64,000 nt of DNA, taken from NCBI GenBank assembly GCA_026936335.1, contig JAPMXV010000051.1, positions 496,001-560,000 of the forward strand, in the 5' to 3' direction. The notes under the pieces were generated by a model that saw only the letters and a program-made list of their open reading frames with translations, searched no databases and had not been told where the DNA came from. Below, piece after piece: positions 12,484 through 23,800 of the stretch. Each line of letters starts with the position of its first letter. Position 1 is the stretch's first letter. A program made the position numbers and the translations under genes. Origin of the DNA: Mantamonas sphyraenae (taxonomy: Eukaryota; CRuMs; Mantamonadidae).

Positions 12484-13393
12484 ATGGAAGCAGTTGCCCA
12501 GGTTCAAAACGTGGTACAAACCATGTCCAACTTCACGCTCATCCACACTCCGTACTGGACGACGACGACGAGCGACGTGGGTCTGCCGTACAACTACTGG
12601 GTTCTCGCAGGCAACTTTGCCTACGTGGTGGCATTCCTGGCGTTGGTGGACTTTTGCATTGGCGTGCGGGTCAACCCCAAGGCGCGCTGGTTTGCCATCC
12701 ATGCGGTGGCCAATGCAGGTAAGCTCGGGGGGCTCGTTGGTGTCAGTGCGAAAGGCTGAGCGATGTTTTCGTCAAGCGAAAATCCCTCTTTTGCGCCGAA
12801 ACGCCGTGTGGTGCGTCTTTGACTGTCTGACGCTCCAAAACCTGCACACAGGTGTTGTATACTATTCGTACAACGACGTCTACCAGTCGTTCCTCAACCC
12901 ATACGATTGTCTGGACAGCAGAGTGTCGGTGTCGTTGATGCCGTTCTACCTCGTGGGCGGCGTCCACCTGTACCACATGCTGGCCTTCCCGGACCTGCGC
13001 CAAGAGGACTATGTGCACCACTTTGTGTTTGCAGGTGTGATCTGTCCGCTGGGTGTGGTGGCGAACTGGGGCCATCTGACAAACGTGGTTGCTTTCTTCC
13101 TGTCAGGACTGCCTGGTGGCATGGACTATGTGCTGCTCAATCTCTACTATGCCGGCTACATCGACAAGATCACAGAGAAGAAGTGGAACAGCAGAATCAA
13201 CGTGTGGATCCGAGCCCCAGGCTGCACGGTCACCACCTACATCTCCTTCATGGCGGTGTGGCACGGCACCCACAACTACCCGCTACCGCTGATCAACATT
13301 CTCGTCGCCATCCTCGTCTTCATCAACGGACAGTACTATATGCAGGAGGTAGTAGGGAATGTCTTCCGCAAGGACGACACACATGCATGCTGA
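12484..13393 (+). CDS. Polytopic membrane protein, TLC (TRAM/LAG1/CLN8)-like
   Basis: Exons 12484..12718 and 12852..13393 give 258 aa. About six hydrophobic segments are visible. The central part has MPFYLVGGVHLYHMLAF followed by DYVHHFVFAGVICPLG, a paired-His arrangement like that of TLC-domain proteins, then FLSGLPGGMDY. TLC proteins sit in the ER or other membranes and act in lipid synthesis or sensing. No ceramide-synthase-specific motif is evident, so the substrate is not assigned. The intron is 133 bp and ends CTGCACACAG. Confidence 0.7.
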
Positions 13394-13431
13394 AGTGCAC
13401 AGAATGAAGCCCGGACGCATCCATCCAATCC

Positions 13432-14948
13432 ATGTCTGCCAGCACCAGCTCCAGTCATGCACGTACGCAGGAAGACACAGCAGACGACGACATCTCACTG
13501 CTGTGTGTGATTGTGGACACCAATGCCACAGTGTGGGCGCAGCGGGAGGAAGACAACGGGAAGGTTGGGATCGAGGCGTTCACCGAACAGCTTCTCGTCT
13601 TTCTCAACGCGTACATGCTGCTGAACCAGTACAACATGCTGTGCGTAGTGGCTTCGCACACGGAGCGTGCCTCGTTTCTTTATCCAGAGATGGACCAGCC
13701 GCAGCAAGGTGGCAACGTCCAAGAGTCGACGGAAGACGCTGTGGCAGACGACGGCGAGGGCGATGCAAATGATGGAAAACAGGACAACTTTGGCGACGGC
13801 ACAAGTGCCCTGGAAAACGTCCACTTCTCGCTGGTGTCGCGCAAGGTGAACCGAGGCCTGCGGAAGAGAATGCAAGAGACGTACAAATTGGCCAAGGGCA
13901 ACAAAGAGGAGATGTGTACGTGAGAGCCAAAGAGGTGACACGTGCATACGGAGAATCGCCTTTTGTGGGGATTGCGTGGATGTGTGGCGAATGAGGGTGC
14001 TGACACACGGCGCGTGTGCGTTTGGTAGTGGAGACGGGTTCGATGTTCTCGAGCGCCCTGAGTTTGGCTCTGAGCTGTAGGTGGATACATGGGAGAGGGA
14101 CGGCAGGAGGATGTACAAGACACCTCAGGTACACACTATACACACTGGGAGCTGACCACACACACGCATACAACACACAGACATCAACCGAGTGTACAAA
14201 ACAAACACGAGTGTGCGCGCTCGACTGCTGGTGTTCAACGTGGCAAAGGATATCAGCGAACAGTACATCCCCATCATGAATGGGATCTTTGCGGCACAAA
14301 AGAGGGGCGTGCCTGTCGATGCGTGTGCCCTGGGTGACGAAGACTCGGTGTTCCTCCAACAAGCAGCGCACCTTACAGGCGGCATCTACCTTCGCCCAAC
14401 AGAGCAGGACAACCTGCTGCAGTATTTATTGGTATGCAGGAGAGGCAGGGTGGGGAGCTTGGAAGACGCAGAGGATGATTGGCAATGGAGACACCTCCCG
14501 AGGTGCTAACACCGAACCACCACGCACACAGACAGTATATCTGGTCGACCGCTTCTCACGGCAGCACCTGAACCTGCCCATGCAAGTGGAGGTGGACTAC
14601 AGAGCCGCATGCTTTTGCCACAAACGACCCATTGACATGGGCTGGGTCTGTTCGGTGTGCCTCTCCATCTTTTGCGAGTATTCGCCCGTGTGCAGCACCT
14701 GCGGCACCAAGTTTCCCGTCGACCGGTCACAATTCCTTTCTGTGGCCAAGCTGGGCAAGAGCAAGAAGCGCAAGAAGAAGAACAGCAGCAAAGCGTCGAG
14801 CAGCTCCGGCAAAGAATCGTCGCAGGCCGTCGCACACGCTATGGACACGGAATCGGCGTCCGGTACGGCGCAACAAACATCCACAGCATCGGGGGGAGAA
14901 GAGTCACACACTGTGGTCAAGCGGGAAGAGGTGTTGGACGAGGACTAG
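13432..14948 (+). CDS. GTF2H3: TFIIH core subunit p34 (TFB4/GTF2H3)
   Basis: Exons 13432..13915, 14029..14076, 14181..14431 and 14532..14948 give about 399 aa. A von Willebrand A-like fold is seen from LLCVIVDTNATVWAQ to GIYLRPTEQDNLLQYLL, including INRVYKTN and RLLVFNVAKDISEQYIPIM. A C4 zinc module follows: ACFCHKRPIDMGWVCSVCLS, then CSTCGTKFP. The C-terminus is extended by a Lys/Ser-rich tail. In TFIIH this subunit pairs with p44 and supports XPD in transcription and nucleotide excision repair. Exon 2 is only 48 bp and is supported by the rebuilt sequence SLALSYINRVYK. It ends 37 bp from the convergent SEC22 stop. Confidence 0.93.
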
Positions 14949-14985
14949 AGGTGGATGTTACAGCGCGTTCAATGCTGCCGCCCCA

Positions 14986-15910
14986 TCATCCAGAGAACAG
15001 TGCCCACACCCTCCACAGCAGAAAAATAACCACGACAAAGACAACGGCCATGCGAGGCCCCCATAGCCGCCACCATGCCTCACTGTTGAGCCGTTTGGCC
15101 TGCGTAAACATCTTGCGCGACTGTGAGCTGACCGAGCTCGACAGCGACGAGAGGGTGTCCAGCTTCTCGCCACGCTGTGCCAGCTCACGGATGTTCTTGT
15201 GCATTGTGGTCTGGATTTCTTGAATGTTGGACACAAGCTCGTCCAGGTTCTCCTGCGATTTCTGCTCCTGGAACTTCTGCTTGAGCTTGGAGATGGTGCG
15301 TGCTGGTGTTCGGGCAGCGGTGTGGCATGCGGGATCGTAGAGAATGTGAGCGTGTGTGTGGCTGTGCAGTGGCGGAATGGATACTCGTGTGGGTCCCACG
15401 GCAACGCACAGAATTCAACCACCTGGAAGGCGCGCTTGGCTGCCTTGGCCTCCTGGAGATGGTGTTCTTCGAACTGCTCCTTCAACTCGTTCAAATAAAC
15501 GAAGCCCAGACGGGAGGAGAAGTTGTTGTCAAAGAGAGCCATGTAGCAGAGATCGTCGTGCACCAGGCCTCTGTGAGTGTCATTTTGGCCACGTCAGCAC
15601 CGTTCACATCGCCTGTTGGCCTGTACCACGCCACACACATGCACACACATATGCCAAAACACACATGCAACGCACCACGCTTGGCACGGGAGTGTGTACA
15701 GCTGTGTCTGGGCACCGTGGGCGAGGAAAGCACTCACAAGAACTTGCGGCGGTCGGCAACCTCGATCTCAAAGCTTTCATACTGCGGATCCAGGTTGCGC
15801 AGCACTGTGTTTGCATTCTGTTTGTACTGGCGCCAGATTTCGGGCGAGTCGTCCGACGACCCACTCAGGATGAGTGCGTCGGACGCGCGGCTCACTATCG
15901 TCATCAACAT
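14986..15910 (-). CDS. SEC22B: R-SNARE SEC22 (ER-Golgi vesicle fusion)
   Basis: Exons 15910..15738, 15570..15410 and 15302..14986 give 216 aa, the usual size of the family. The longin domain occupies the first 125 residues (MLMTIVSRASDALILS to RAFQVVEFSRTI). A SNARE helix (about 130-190) contains the zero-layer Arg in IRELAQRGEKLD. A single C-terminal transmembrane segment (about 195-215) follows. SEC22 acts in ER-Golgi transport in both directions. Exon 2 uses a GTGCGT donor. An ATG 18 nt upstream is out of frame, so the start is 15910. Confidence 0.93.
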
Positions 15911-16103
15911 TTTCCCTTTTTCCTTGCCATGGTGAGTGCACGCTGGGACAAGCGAAGCGCCATGTGCGTATCGTGCGTTCACACATTGCTGTCTGCGTGT
16001 GGGAATGTGATGCGACTCATGGACGTGCCGAAACCCACCGTTCTGTGGTAACCCTCCCGCCACGCTGACGCCTGTGCGCCGCACGTTCACCCGGAAACAG
16101 TCC
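15911..16103. promoter_or_regulatory. Divergent promoter region between SEC22 and the elongin-B-like gene
   Basis: This 193-bp head-to-head spacer has no convincing ORF or TATA box. Assignment follows from gene orientation only. Confidence 0.3.
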
Positions 16104-16585
16104 ATGTACATCCGCGTCAAGCGCAAGTCGACCACGCTCTTTCTACAGTGCGACGCCAGCGACACGGTCAGTGCTGTCAAGGAGAACATCGGCAAGATCA
16201 TCTCCACAGACGCCAGCGAGCAGCGGCTGTTGTTCAACGGCCAAGTGCTCAGCGACTCTCAGACGCTCAGTGACCAGCACGTCGAGAACGACAACATTGT
16301 CTTCCTTGTGCTGAAAAAGGGCGGTAGGTGTCCGCGTATTTCTCGAGTCCCATGTGTCCCTCTCCTGGCCGCACGCGGCGTCGCAAAGCGATCGGGAACG
16401 CTTGTGCCGCCCAATTCCCAGAGCTCCAATCGTCCATGCCTCTCCACGTCGGTTGCTGTGCCCTGGCCAGTACGTCTTCCTGCACAACCACTCACACAAT
16501 AGTATCTGTGCGTCTCCCCACACACGCATCTTGCCTTGTGCCGTGCACAGACGACTACGAAGAGGTGGAGGTGGACGGCGTCTGA
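16104..16585 (+). CDS. Ubiquitin-like protein resembling elongin B
   Basis: Exons 16104..16323 and 16551..16585 encode 84 aa. The chain is a ubiquitin fold opening MYIRVKRKSTTLFLQ, with the elongin-B features SAVKENIGKI, EQRLLFNGQVLSDSQTL and IVFLVLKK. The second exon contributes only DDYEEVEVDGV. Elongin B partners elongin C in cullin-2/5 ubiquitin ligases and in the elongin elongation complex. It is shorter than the 118-residue animal protein and lacks its C-terminal tail. The intron (227 bp) is long for this window, so a missed exon is possible. Confidence 0.72.
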
Positions 16586-16749
16586 TCGTGCAGCTGCACA
16601 CAGCACAGAAAACAAACAAACCATGGCACACAGGCACACCATCATCTCGTGGAGATGTATGCACGTCACCGCCTGCAGTGCAACGGATCTTGAAAGCCGT
16701 GAACACGCTGGAATCTTGCTCGAAATTTCATTCCGCAGACTCGTTGAAA

Positions 16750-19700
16750 TCACACCTCCTCAGACTCTGCATCCTCGGAGGCCGGTTCGCTGTTTCCTTC
16801 ACTCTCCTTGTCGTCGTTGCCTACCTCGGGCGTCGCTGTGGTGGCAAGGGCGGTGGTGCGCACCGTTGTCTTCTTTCGTCGCTTCGTGCCTGTGCCTGCT
16901 GCGTTGGCCTGCTTGTCGGCCACGGCCGAGAGCACAAAGGCGTCGATGGGCTCCATGCCATCGACCTTGCTGGTACGTGCGTGCGAAAACAGGTCCACAA
17001 ACCCCTCGTACTCTTGGCGATCCATGTAGCCGTTCATGTAGTTCTTCTCCACCTTGAGCAGGTAGATGTCGTCAAACAAGTTGCGTGAAAAGTCGGCCGA
17101 AGGGAAGTTGCGCAGAGTGATCATGGCGCCCACCATGAGCGGGAAGCCGACCATCTGGCAGGTCAGGATGCGGAAGCGGAAAGCCCAGGTTGTTTCCAGC
17201 ACAAACTTGATGCGGAAGATGTTGGGCACAATAAAGGTGTACACGGCCTGGAAGATGAACAAAGTGAGCATGGCTACGTTGAGCACAAAGACCAGGTAGT
17301 ACTTGAGAAGGTAGACCTGCTGCAGGTTTGTCCACTTGATGTCCAGCGGGTTGGAGATCAAGGCACGCACGTAGTGTCCCACAAACTTGAAGCCAGTGCA
17401 CGAGCCCGTCTCGTCTTCTCGGCGCGGCATCTGCATGTAGTACACTTGCACAAGGCGGATCAGGATGAATCCCAACACAAAAGCCGCGGCAAAGATGTAC
17501 GTAAAGTAGGTGATGAGAGACTCGGGGGTGTGGAAGTAAGTGCTATCCCACACGTCATACCCGTTGAGCAGCTCAGCCACCAAGAAGAACCCAATCACTC
17601 CGCCAAAGTAGAGAGTGATGCCGAGGAAAGCGCCGACAAGTGCATCCCGGTTGGCCTGACGCACACGTTCGCTGGACACAGAGCGCGATACCAGCGAAAA
17701 CATGTCCATAAAGGTAAACTTCTGGCAGAGCGCACTGTGGGGGTGATTGGGAGGCGGGGGGAAGGGGGAGGGGCAGCAAGCGCGTCAGTTTGGCACAAAG
17801 CCTTGCACACACCTGCAGGGAGACTCAAGCAGACGCATTCAAGCACATGCAGACACTCCCTGGGCCGGCCCGCAAGTCCTCGCTACTGCACTTACATGAA
17901 GAAGATCAAGAGGATGATGTTGATGACGACGGTTGCGAGGATGTTGCGCAGCAGGAGAAACTCGATGGTTTGAGCTCGCTTGGCCTCGTAAAGAGCGTCA
18001 AGCTTGACGATAAGATCCTTGTACTCGGTCTCGGACTTGCCGTTGTGCGTGCCTGTGATTTCGGCGTTCGTGATCGGCACGCCGGGCTCGACGAGGTTGA
18101 AGAATTCCTTGACAAAGAGCTGACGGGCACGGAACAGATCCTCAAAGTGCTTGGGGCGCACAGTGTCCGGAATGATACCCATGAGATCGTCGACAAAGAG
18201 TCCCTGGGAAGAGCGTGGCACGGGGATGCCCAGCACGGCAGCGATGGTTGGGGCAATGTCGATGTTGCTGACGGGCTTACGGTCAAAGCGGGGGCCTCCG
18301 TAGGCCTTGGCCTCAGCCTTGGTGCGCAGGCCGCTGTTCTTCATGTAAAAGTAAAGCGGGACGGTGGTGACGATGGGTGAGTCACCTCCGTGGCCTCCGC
18401 GTCCGAGCATGCCGTGGTCGCTGACGATAGCCACGAGGGTGTTCTCGTCGATGACGTTGAGCAGATTCTGGAAAATCTTGGTCTTGTTGGCAATGGCGCC
18501 GTTGTAGGTGTCACCCGAGTTGTACTCCGGGAGAGCGCCAAAGTAGTGGCCCTGGAAGTCAATGTCGGAAAAGTGGCACAGGAAGAACTTGTAGGGGTCG
18601 ACGGTCTGGGTCATCGCCTGGATGAGCACCTCACCACGCGCTTCGTCGGTGGGGTTGTTTGTCTGCGGCCCTGAGGCGGACGGATCATAGGCAAGGTTGA
18701 CGGTGCCGTCTCCGTTGAGACGCGGCAGCTGGCTTTTGATGAGGTTTGTGAACCAACCGGAGCCGGTGATGCCACGGTTGATGCCAAAGAGGCGGGCCTG
18801 GCGATAGATGGTGTCATAGAGGGTCTCTGGCACGAGCAGATTGCCCCAAACGCCCGAGAGCTCAGGCTTGACACCCGAGATGATGGTGAGCCAGTTGGGC
18901 ACACTCATACTGGGCAGTTGGGCACTTATGTTGTAGAAGAGCGAGTGTGGTTTCACGGTGTCGCTGTCCATGACCTGTCGCCATGTCGGGTTGGCGTCAC
19001 CATAGCTGCTGAAGCCGTCCATGACAAGCACCACCACGGTGTAGTTGGTGTGCGTGCGGTTGGGCCCAAAGTGGTTCTGCACAGTGGACTCCTTGTTCAT
19101 AGTAGTGATCTGGTCCACCTCAAAGTACTCGCCCTGTTGGGGCAACGTACAATTGGTGGGCAGAGGGATGGAGACCGTGGGAGGGCCGAGGACGGGGTGG
19201 AAAGTTGTGTGAGGACGGCGCGCCCAAGAGGGGAAATCCTGGAACCAAGGAAGGCAACGGTGAGGAGGGTTCGGAAACGGGCATAACTGACCAGAGTGGA
19301 CACGGTCTTGCGCAGTTCGGCGACATAGTTGCCGGCGGAGAGGAAGAAGACAAAGAGGGTTGCGTAGAACATGTAGTTTTCGCCAATCTTGAAGCGGCGG
19401 TAGATGGCCGAGCGCGTGGTGCGCAGCTCTTCGATAGTCTCGAGCTTCGTGAGCAGGGCGTTCTTCTTCTTGTGGTTTGTGTTGCCGGACCAGGTCTGGC
19501 GCTTGTGCTTGCCAAACTCTGTGGGAAGGCGGGGGGCCAAAGAGAAAGCAAACGGGACCGGGTTTGGGCGGGGAGCGGTTGCGAGGGTGTCAGACGCTTT
19601 GACAGGGCGAGAGGAAGGGTGCATGCGACGTGTAAAGCACCACGGGTTGGCGGTAGGGTAGATAATGGCAGGCTGGAGAACGGGAAGGCGATGTGTGTGT

Positions 19701-20601
19701 GTGTGTGCGTGTTTGTGGGCGCTTGTGTGGCGGGCGGGCGAGAGGGCGCGTGGCAAATCCAGGAACGGCCAAACGAGGGAAAACTGACCCTGCTTCTTCT
19801 GGTGCTTCTCGTACATCCAGATGATAAAGAGGAGTAGGACGAGCTCAAAGAAGCGAATGGCCATGGCGGCATAGACCATGGCGAGACGGAGGGGAGTCGG
19901 GTAGGCAGCGTTTGTCAGGTCGAGGGTGTACGTAAACACCTTCATGATGACGATGAGAAAGAAGCGCTGGGGCGAGTCTTCAGGCACAGGCTGGATACCC
20001 AAGGTAAGGGAGAAGAGGCTGAGAAGGATGGTGCCGATGGTTGCGAGCAGTTGAATGGTCTGGATGTCCGAGGTTTCGTCAGACACGGTGGGCACGCCGT
20101 GTGCTTTGGAGCCAAAAATGGAAAAGCCGCATTCCGAGGTCAAGGGCAACAACCGATGGGTAGGGTCACAACAGGGACAGGACAGGCCGCTACGTGGGTG
20201 CGTGCAGCGGCCGGGGCTTTCGGTGCATGCAGGCCAGTGATGCAAAGGGGAAACGCGGGCTGGGAAGGCAGCCAGCTCCGGGAACCGGGCAACGAGCGCA
20301 GTAAACAGGCACAAGGGCTTCGCACAAGTTTGGCACAGGGACTGTCAAGGATATTTGTGTTTGTCTGCGGGTAGGATCGGTCGTCGGGCAACGAAAGGAA
20401 GACAACGGCAAGCACAAGGTCGATGATGAGCAGGACCAACAGCGGCAGTCGGTACTTGTTGACGTACTTCTTCATGCCGCTGTTGGTGTCCCCCACCAAG
20501 GGCATGAATGACCCGCTGGCGGAGCGCTCGGCGATGTTTGTCAATTCGGTGTCGGACAAGGTGGACATCACGTGTGCGTTGGTTGCACGGGCGGTCGCCA
20601 T
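16750..20601 (-). CDS. Polytopic membrane protein with a phosphodiesterase/alkaline-phosphatase-superfamily ectodomain
   Basis: Five exons: 20601 to about 20343, 20103..19789, 19518..19292, 19133..17896 and 17734..16750, about 1,007 aa. The first exon's donor (20342, GTCCCT) is the least certain join. The N-terminal third has four to five membrane spans. Exon 4 is a Phosphodiest (NPP-like) domain: VVVLVMDGF (metal Asp), MSVPNWLTIISG (Ser at the nucleophile position, Thr in most NPPs), FSDIDFQGHYFG, and IVSDHGMLGRGGHGG. The C-terminal third has about six more spans and an acidic tail. Known NPPs and GPI-ethanolamine-phosphate transferases are alternatives for the catalytic domain. The substrate is unknown, but a lumenal or extracellular phospho-transfer or hydrolysis role is likely. 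All exon phases agree. Confidence 0.8.
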
Positions 20602-20827
20602 CGAGCATTTGTCGAGCTACAGTGAATTCGGGTCAAGTTGAGCCTCGCGCCGCAAACCCCGTTGCCAATGAAAATCCCCTTTCTGAAGTTTGTTCATTCC
20701 ACCTTTGGCATGGCGCCTGCATTTGTGTGTCATGGGGCTGTGCTCGTTGTATTTGGCCCGTATGGCCTGCAGATGGAGGACCGAACGCCAAACAAGCTGC
20801 GCCACAGGGGGCAAGAAAACGCGCACA
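20602..20827. other. Spacer left of the Fanzor gene
   Basis: These 226 bp lie between two divergent starts. The Fanzor frame stays open upstream to 20690, but the residues there (MFIPPLAWRLHLCV...) look like translated non-coding DNA. I searched by eye for a terminal inverted repeat matching the right flank and found none. The left edge of any mobile element would lie here. Confidence 0.4.
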
Positions 20828-23800
20828 ATGAGCGAACACCACGCAAAGCATGCAAAGCATAATGACAAACGGAAACGTAGCCACAGCAACATCGCCCTTG
20901 ACAACGACGGTGAGGACGGCCTTTCGGTTTCCGAGCGGTCCGGAATGAAGCGTTCGCGCCGCCACGTCTGTGCTTCTGTTCATTGTGACAATGGCGTGGG
21001 ACTGCAAGAACGATTCTGTGATGTGTGTGTGCTTGGTGTAAGCGCCCGGGAGACTGTGGTGGACGTGCAAGGGCCACGCCGAAGTTTGAAGGTGGAGGGA
21101 GGTGTAGGAAGCGTCAGGATGTTTGCAGCCGCTCAGGCGGCTATGGACACGGAATCGGTTTCTGGCGACTATGAGGAGTACAGCGAGGATGAGGAGTACA
21201 GCGATGATGAGGAGGACAGTGAGGATGAGGAGTACAGCCCGGTCGCAAGACGTCCAAGGAAAGCGCAGGAGGGCAAAAAACGGAAACCGACTGAATCGGA
21301 CCAAGTGTCGGTCCAATTGGCCCACGGGCGACAAGGAGGCAGTGGCAAGGCGAGGCGACAGCAAGATATCTTGGCAACCTACGGTATCGAATTTGAGCAA
21401 GGCATGACTCAGCTGGAAGGCGACGTGAAAGTGCTGGTTGATGTCAGCTCCGTGGTCCACACGGTCGTGGAGGCGGCCGCCCGCGTGTCAGACGTACCCG
21501 AAGAGAAGGTGCGTGAACTGGTTACACGATGTGTCGAGGCTGAGAAAGCGGCCACAGAACTGCGGGTGGACCTTCGGAATGCGAATGTCAGGTACGTGCT
21601 CGTCTGCGATCTGAAGCCCGAGTTTCTCGATGAGCAGGCCCAGTCAGTTGGCTTCGGCACGCACCTACGGCGCATGGAGAACACGCTGGCGCATGTGGCG
21701 ACCATGAGCAAGACGTTGCGCAAGTTGAAACGGGAGAAGGCCGACTTGAAGACACTAGCACAGGGGCATACGTTGAGTTTGACTGGACAGGCGCAGGTTG
21801 CTGTCTATCATGCTGTAAAACACCTGTGTTCCCAGCACGATGTGTACGAGTGTGGCAACGACAAGGTGAATGAGAACCCCGGTGCATGTCTGGCTGACGA
21901 CGTCAAAAACGAGCTGGTGCGTTTGTACAACCACGATCAACACGTCACCTTTGTGATCACCCTGCATGATAGTGATTGGGGATACAACGTCGCCGAGCAC
22001 CCAGTTGTTCTCCTGCACCCTCGCCTTGGCTTCGCAATCGTCGAGCCGCACGTTGGCCGTTTGATGTCACTCGTGGCGGCGTTGCTGTTGTCGAGCGACA
22101 TTGAGGCAGCCGTGCGAGCTCCGCGCAGGAACATGCTGCGGCTGGATGCCGGGAGCCTGAATGAGTTGCTGGCGGGCGGCGGGAGCCTGCTGACGTACAT
22201 CTACCAACCGATCCTTTGGGACGACAAGTCCGTGGCACATCTACTGCAAGGCACACGGGGCACACAACCTGCTTCCAAGCACCTGGACCTGGTGCAGGAG
22301 CACGCCCAGAAGTATCTTGCAGCCGTGAAGGTCCACCTGTGTCAAATGGGCTTCGACGACCGCACGATCAACACCCTCACGTCATTGCACGCATGGGACG
22401 CCGTGTTCGATACGGGTGGAACGAAAGCTGAGCTGGATTGGAGTGGCCTGCCTGGTCCTCAGGTGCTGGGCCAAGTCGACCTGGGTGGTGGCCGACACAT
22501 TGGCTCCCTGTTTGCGGCGTACGCCAATGATTATGCCGTGACAGACCATGACACATTGCGAAAGGCACGTCTGCTCCCACCGGGAGAGGTGGTGGAGCAG
22601 GCGCGCCAGCTGGAAGGCGAACAGACCCTGCGTGGCGCACTGGACGGCCTGAAGGAACAGATTCGGACGCGTTGGGAGGCGATGAAGCGACACGATGCAT
22701 CACATGTGCCGTTGGAGAACATCGGATCCAGATACGCGTACCCGGTGACGGTTGACGTGGCGGCAGAGGGTGTCGAGGGCCTTGTGGCAGCGGCGCGGGG
22801 CACAGACGAGATCGAGTACACCAACCCTGCTTCCATGTACAACAACATGATCTCGGTCAAGAAGTGGGAAGCCCTGTGCAAGAAGCATGCCGACAATGGG
22901 AAGCGCGAGCGGCTCAGCAAGATGCGTGGCGTGCTTGAGGAAGCCGTGCGCGACAAGCTCAACACGAAGATGACCAAGGCGATGAAGAAGGCGGGTGTTG
23001 ATGCCTCCATGGACGTGTTCGTGGGCGACAATCAACAGCTGGCCGCCATCCTTGGTCCAACGCCACCCAGCTCTGGCGAGGCGGTCTTTTGGGACACAAT
23101 GGCCAGCAATGCCATCGACTACGTGTACCAAAAGCAAGACGACGATGACGATGGCCACGGTGCCTCGCGACTGGACGCAGTGATCAACACAATTCTGCCG
23201 GACCCGGAGGACAACGAGTGGGAAGTATTCATGGGCTTCTCGACACCAAAGCTGGACTCGGACCATACTGAGCGTCTGGCATCGTCTTCGTGTGTGGTGG
23301 AGCTCGGCAGCCTCGAGAAACTGCGAAATGCTGCGCTCATCAACGCACGATCCGTGGAAGAGTTGGATGCGATGGCGCACGCCTTTGGGCTTATCGTTGC
23401 CATCCAGTGTGATTTGCTCGAGTGTGGTCTGCTGGAACCAAGCAAAGACCTCGAGAACGTGCTGTCGGCTTGCTTGCAGCTCAACGTAGGCCGATTCTAC
23501 CTGAAGCCGCCGTCTGCGGTGGAGATCACATGCGAGGCAACCCCGAAGCTCCACAACTTCCCCAAGTACATCTCTGTGACAGCTGACCTCGTGTTGAGCA
23601 GACAACCGAGCGGTGGAGTCGTTGCGGAGTATCTGGATGAGCTGGCACCCGAGGAAGCGAGGTGTGGCATCGACCTGCGTTGTCTCCCCAGTGGAGCCTT
23701 CACAGCCCTTTGCCAGCGGGGAGCTGCACTCGTGCTGACCAACTGGAAGGTCATGCTGATCAACCAGGCCGTTGACAACTTGGTCGACCTGGTGGTGGCA

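Noticed and set aside
12780-12840. TTTTGCGCCGAAA string in the TLC-like gene intron as an E2F site
   Set aside because: It does not fit the TTTSGCGCSAAA spacing exactly and the gene has no cell-cycle link.
20690-20827. Upstream extension of the Fanzor reading frame
   Set aside because: The 46 added residues look like translated spacer. The ATG at 20828 begins a basic, nuclear-type N-terminus.
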